A stretch of 64,000 nt of DNA from Nymphaea colorata (lineage: Eukaryota; Streptophyta; Magnoliopsida; Nymphaeales; Nymphaeaceae), in NCBI RefSeq assembly GCF_008831285.2, contig NC_045151.1, positions 1,669,544 through 1,733,543 of the forward strand. Direction: 5' to 3'. A model generated the notes under the pieces. The model worked only from the letters and a program-made list of their open reading frames with translations. It ran no database searches and had not been told where the DNA came from. The translations under genes were made by a program, and so were the position numbers. Below are positions 59,524 to 64,000 of this stretch, one piece after another. How positions within the stretch are numbered: position 1 is the stretch's first letter; each line of letters begins with the position of its first letter.

Positions 59524-62500
59524 TTTAATCCGAAATATTTAAAAATAGTTGATACGTTGTCCATATAACCAATCTTAACTCTACATTAGAGATTGGGGCA
59601 TTTGAAATCCATTATTTGTTCGAACAATGTGAATCAAATATCAGCCTTTGAGTTAATTAAGATCCAAGCTACCAGCCGCTCACTAAAAATTTATTTCAAA
59701 TTTTCAAATTTACCTTAAAAGGGTAGACAACTGAGACATTCTAGTTGCCAGAGAGATACTCCCAAGAGACCAAAGCCTCGCCTCATTTTTCCTTGTTTGT
59801 TTTGGAATATGGGTAGAATCAGTTTATTAGAACTCGTGAATTCGTTGATCCTTATAAAAAAAAAAATTATTTGCACTTATAAGCCAAAATTCAATTTTTT
59901 GTCGTTCTAAACATGGTTGGCAGCTTTCCATAATCCATTAGTTGGCAAAACACGAGTTTACCTAACCTGAAAAGTATATGCGCATTTATTTCAAAAGAAA
60001 CGTAGTCTAAAGTAATGTTAAATTTAAATTCAAAGGCTGATTTGGAATGCTGCCTAATGGAATAACATAAACACATTTGGAGTTTAAAAAAATGTTCATT
60101 TGGCAGCTCACCTTTTCCTGATTCATGAAGCGACCAATTATTTAAATCTAAACATGTGTTCCTCGTTACAAAGAACTTAAGATATTCCTAGTCATGACAA
60201 GAACACATGAGTGGACTCGTGAAGTGCTCTGCAAGTGACTGGAAACTAAAACTGTCTAAAATAATGCAATTTGAAATAAAATAGAGCTAAATGCAGGTAT
60301 TTAGTGCGCTTATTCTAAATCAATGAAAGCCGGATTCTTTCACACATTTATGCATCGTTTAGGGTTGCATAAAGACTCGAGCCATCTCGAAATCGCTTGA
60401 AAAAACTTGGCTCGAGCTCGACTCATTTATAAACGAGTCAAATTTGAGTTGCAAAAACTAAAGTAGTTGAAAACTTACAAAATAAACGAGTGGAATTCCA
60501 CTTCACACAAGATCCGAAATGAAGCATCGTTGAAAACTCACAAAAGAAAAATCAAGTGGAAGGAAGGCTCCTTTTTTTTTTGGTTCTCTCGAACCGCGTG
60601 ATGAAAGGAGGCCGTCCATGCATGAACCAGCCCGTGAAAAAAAGTTCCGGTCGATGCCCACTTGGTGGCGGCCACTCGGTGATCGTGCCAATGGTTTTCA
60701 GGTATATCATGAGGGTAATTCAACCAAATGATAACATCAACAAATCCAAAGTATAAGACAATATGATAAAAAAATAAACATTATATATATATATATATAA
60801 GATATCAGAGAGTGGGTGCATCTCTGGACGTGTGCCAGTTATTGGTGTCCCGGCGAGCCCGCCGGCATCAGGCGACACCACCGGCTGGCAGTAGAAACGT
60901 TGGTTGGAGGGAGGGAGAGAGAGAAAGGAAAACTCCAATAATCTTCACTAGATTATTTGATCTTAATGAGGGATAAAAACTATGCTAGTGTTTTCTTCTT
61001 TACAGTATACCACGATCTTAAGAGTCAATTCATGGAAAACATACTTTAAGTAAATCACTTTTTGAATAAAATGAAGCTTTTATAATAACAAAAAATGAAA
61101 ATTCCCGGCGACATTAAAAATTCAATTTCTTTCATAAAACCAACTTATTTAAACTAAAACATGCTTTATCTCAAATTAATTTTAATGAACCTTATTACAT
61201 ATGATGTTTAAACAAAAAAATTACCAAAATTATTCAGTACTTCTTTACCATGAAGTGGCATGTGTGATGACATCTTGTTTGTGCTCGGTTAGTCACGCCA
61301 TTATTGATGGAGGACCCTATGACGTTGAACATGTGAACATACTTGAAATAATTTTCAAATCTCATAATCTTCAATTATTTAGTGTGATTTGTGCGTTAAA
61401 GTGTTCCATCATCGCATGCTCTACCATTAATTGCACTAGGCAAAAAGTAAAACAAAAAAAAATTAATAAAAAAATACACAATGGAAGATTTTTATTTTAA
61501 CTATAATAAAGTTCTTACTAAGAGTTTCCCTTTTTTTTTGTTATATTTTTTAAAGTAATTTTTAAATTTTTTGTCTAATAAAGGCCTGACGTAAAAAAGT
61601 TGTTGCTCACCCTTGTGAAATTTTACATATTTCGTGTTTCCCTTTCAAAACAAAAAATGCAGACATATATTAGACAAATAAACTTTTCATCCCCAAACCT
61701 GTTTTGCCGAGGTATCATAAAAAAGAGGCTGAGTTTTGTAGCTTTTCTAATAATGTTACAATTTTCTTGACAAATATTAAAAGCTTCGGCGAAATATCTG
61801 TATTTTTCAATACTACCTTCCATAACATCATTATCCTCTTACCTAACCTTTTTTTTTTTTTAATTTCCCAAGCTTACAAATTTTATTTCAGCCCCTAATA
61901 CGTGGTTCTTTGTTATCCAATAACATATAACTTGCTTAATCCGGCTTTGTGAACTCTATTTGAAAATCAAGCTCATAAATTACTATTGAAAAGTTGTGCT
62001 GGCGACCGTGCTTTCGGTATTATGTCATTTCGTCACAATTAACAACAGGTGGCAAAGTTTATGACCTATCATTAATTAGTTGTTTTGTACATTTCATTTG
62101 TGACGGTGGAATAATACAACAATATTTTTTCTTACTTGTTTCTTAACTTAAACTTCAAACAAGTTGAAAAAAATTCAAAAAATATGTAACCAAATGTCGG
62201 GATTGTGGATCAATTCCCGGCACGAAGAATTTTCAGGACTTATTAGCAGTAAAAGATATCACATGTTAGTGGACTGAGATGTTGGTGTCCCACACGCATA
62301 TGCTTGGATGGCCACGAGTTGACGGTGCATTTGAGGTGCATGAACATGAACTGCTTCTGCTTTTGTGTTATTTTTACATGCAAAGAATTGAGATACAGTT
62401 CACTTAGAACTCACATTGATTGCAAAATACTTCGCTTTTCAAAGGCCCCACACATGTAACTTATTTCTGGTGATGGGGAGCGTAGGGACTTCGGTTCTAT

Positions 62501-63640
62501 TATTAAATGATAGGATGAAATACACTTCTTACTTACCCAAACACAGTTGATGGACGTGCTACTAGCTTCAACTTTCGTAGCCTAAATAACCCTATAAAAT
62601 TATAAGAGTCCGACCTCAAGAAAGAGTTTGAAATTAAATCACAAAGAAATTTCAACACAAGCAATATAGCTAATTTGCGGTTTACTGAGGTTGCATTTGA
62701 TAGTTTTAGATCATACATTCAAAGCTGCATTAAAAAGTGTGTTTTGAAAGATCTTCTGGCGTAACTTGATTTTAAAGTCATGCTATATGTTAAAAACCAT
62801 GGATATAAGAAGGTACAACCTTAAATCGAGGGATATGAGAGCCTAGCCATAGATCTCAGATATGCGGTGAAACAGACACAACTCAATTTAGTTCAGCTAT
62901 ACATTTACTCGTAACTGAAACGCAAACCCAAACCAAAATCCAAAGTCAGATACTGGGGGAAGATCTGCCTCATAACCTCGCTAAGTCGGGTACAAATTTC
63001 AATTTGAATTATACTAAATCCGAATCCGATTCAAATTACTGATGCTATCTGAAGAAGGGCCAAAGCTGAATATGAGTTTCAATTTGAATTATATGGCTTT
63101 TCAATTTGAGTTGTACTAAATCGAAAGCCAGTACAGATTACTTCCAACAAAAAGGCTGAAGATGCTCGAGGAAGCAGAGGATCCCTCCCCTTCTCTTGTT
63201 TTGAAAGTCAATGATTGTTTCCCAATTTGAATAAACTCGTGGTCAGTCCGTCCGTCAATTAAAGTGTCACACTATCACCATTTATAATTCAAAATCACCA
63301 TTTATGATTCAAATAAATAATGCTTACCAACATTGGATGAGAGTCATCGGACCAACTAGGCTCGAATTCTCATGGGTCTAAGTGCGGACCAGGACTAACG
63401 CGGTTTTGGTTCGGTTTGCGAGGAGGCGGCCAAAGGGAAGGAAGGGTAAAAACGTAAATTTGGTGGGAAAGAAGAAAGAAAGAAGGGGGAGGATGCTCAT
63501 GGGAAGATGCATTGAATCAGCATGGCGTGGGGATAGAAAGCGAGTGTGGACGAATCTGGAAGATATCGTCATATATCGAAAACCAGGAAACCCTGACACG
63601 GAGTGAGAGAAGAGAAAGGTAAGAGGGTCAAGAAAGGAAT
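59524..63640. other. Intergenic, no gene recognised
   Basis: AT-rich. It contains a GAGCTCGAC-word patch at 60375-60435, a (TA)n at 60781-60800, and a stretch near 62690-62760 that repeats, in reverse, 50700-50760. A CAATTTGAATT/AATCCGAATC word patch lies at 62990-63130. Open frames at 61201 and 63382 lack any recognisable domain. Confidence 0.35.
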
Positions 63641-63695
63641 TAAAGGGAGGAGAAGGGGGAGCTGCATCTGCCTCAATTCGTCCCTCTTTATTTGT

Positions 63696-63746
63696 TGAGG
63701 AGGAGGAGGAGGTGGTGGTGGTGGAGGTGGCGGAGGAGTGGTGGGG
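63696..63746 (+). repeat. GGA/GGT trinucleotide run in the presumed 5' leader
   Basis: GGAGGAGGAGGAGG passes into GGTGGTGGTGG and GGCGGAGG, about 50 nt of G-rich triplets 110-160 nt before the ATG at 63855. If transcribed it has many GG steps and could fold into a two-tier quadruplex (inference). Confidence 0.8.
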
Positions 63747-63854
63747 GTCGAAGGGTCCGGGGACGACGGCTCACGAGTTCAGACCAAGCCCAGCATCTGT
63801 GATTCATTGCGGCGTCTCTTCCCTGTTTTCTGTTGGAGGAGGACCTAGTCTGTG

Positions 63855-64000
63855 ATGCATTCGGGGTTTGGAGGGGACTTGCCGCTTTTACAGGTGATTC
63901 TGTTGCTGGTGCTGCTGTTGGTTGCTGGCTGTGAGCCGTCGTTAGTGTTTCTGTTCTCCCCGGCGAAATTCACGACGCCCTTATGCCTCCCCTCGTCAAG
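63855..64000 (+). CDS. Start of an unidentified gene with hydrophobic N-terminus (partial at the right edge)
   Basis: The ATG at 63855 is the first ATG in roughly 250 bp of GC-rich leader and opens a frame that stays open to the window end (48 codons). It reads MHSGFGGDLPLLQ, then a leucine/valine-rich core (VILLLVLLLVAGC, about residues 14-26), then EPSLVFLFSPAKFTTPLC. The short charged-poor lead and hydrophobic core suggest a secretory signal or signal anchor, so a secreted, vacuolar or endomembrane protein. The family cannot be named from this stub. A GT after CAG at 63893 could be a splice donor, which would end the exon earlier, but the continuing good frame makes that less likely. Confidence 0.55.
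   Translation, partial: MHSGFGGDLPLLQVILLLVLLLVAGCEPSLVFLFSPAKFTTPLCLPSS

Noticed and set aside
63382-63606. Basic 74-codon frame upstream of the terminal gene
   Set aside because: Low-complexity Arg/Lys content, no domain, and sits in the presumed promoter.

Overview
This is a nuclear segment of a flowering-plant genome. The evidence is a plant C2-type phospholipase D of the alpha class, a mitochondrial-type small heat-shock protein, a land-plant 'Gag1-like clamp' (DUF4050) gene, GT-AG and GC-AG introns, a Ty1/copia retrotransposon primed by initiator tRNA-Met, and several hAT-type DNA transposons. I could not resolve the order or species from sequence alone. Exon boundaries were placed by eye, using splice signals, reading phase and recall of protein families; no alignment or expression data were available.

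Layout. Positions 1-2898 hold the 3' half of a phospholipase D alpha gene (+). Positions 7020-8408 hold a small two-exon gene for a 144-residue single-membrane-span protein of an uncharacterised plant family. From 8.4 to 29.4 kb there is no intact gene: a 746-bp deletion-derivative hAT element (15479-16224), a frameshifted cinnamyl-alcohol-dehydrogenase exon (16381-16541), a 6.5-kb dead copia element (18140-24682) that itself carries a 1.47-kb DNA transposon (21032-22500), and a fragment of a second copia element on the minus strand (about 26432-26665).

Positions 29644-43793 hold a five-exon Gag1-like clamp gene (+). Its third intron is about 11.4 kb and contains an element-within-element: a CTATGT-ended transposon (32983-36863) interrupted by a 3.43-kb hAT element with a decayed transposase (33303-36732). 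It also contains a minisatellite, a degenerate AT-rich repeat and a second CTATGT element (40029-40675). Positions 47051-48198 hold a mitochondrial-type small heat-shock protein; its promoter is a direct ~150-bp duplication, each copy with a perfect heat-shock element. From 48.2 to 63.6 kb I see no convincing gene. The main feature there is a very large imperfect inverted repeat (about 50.76-53.70 kb against 54.09-57.46 kb). The window closes with the first 48 codons of a gene encoding a protein with a strongly hydrophobic N-terminus (63855 to the edge).

The genes are unrelated housekeeping or stress genes, not a pathway cluster. I found no previously undescribed biochemical system. The most interesting content is structural: transposon families with perfect target-site duplications and palindromic subterminal arrays, the nested insertion in a live gene's intron, the giant inverted repeat, and the duplicated heat-shock promoter.
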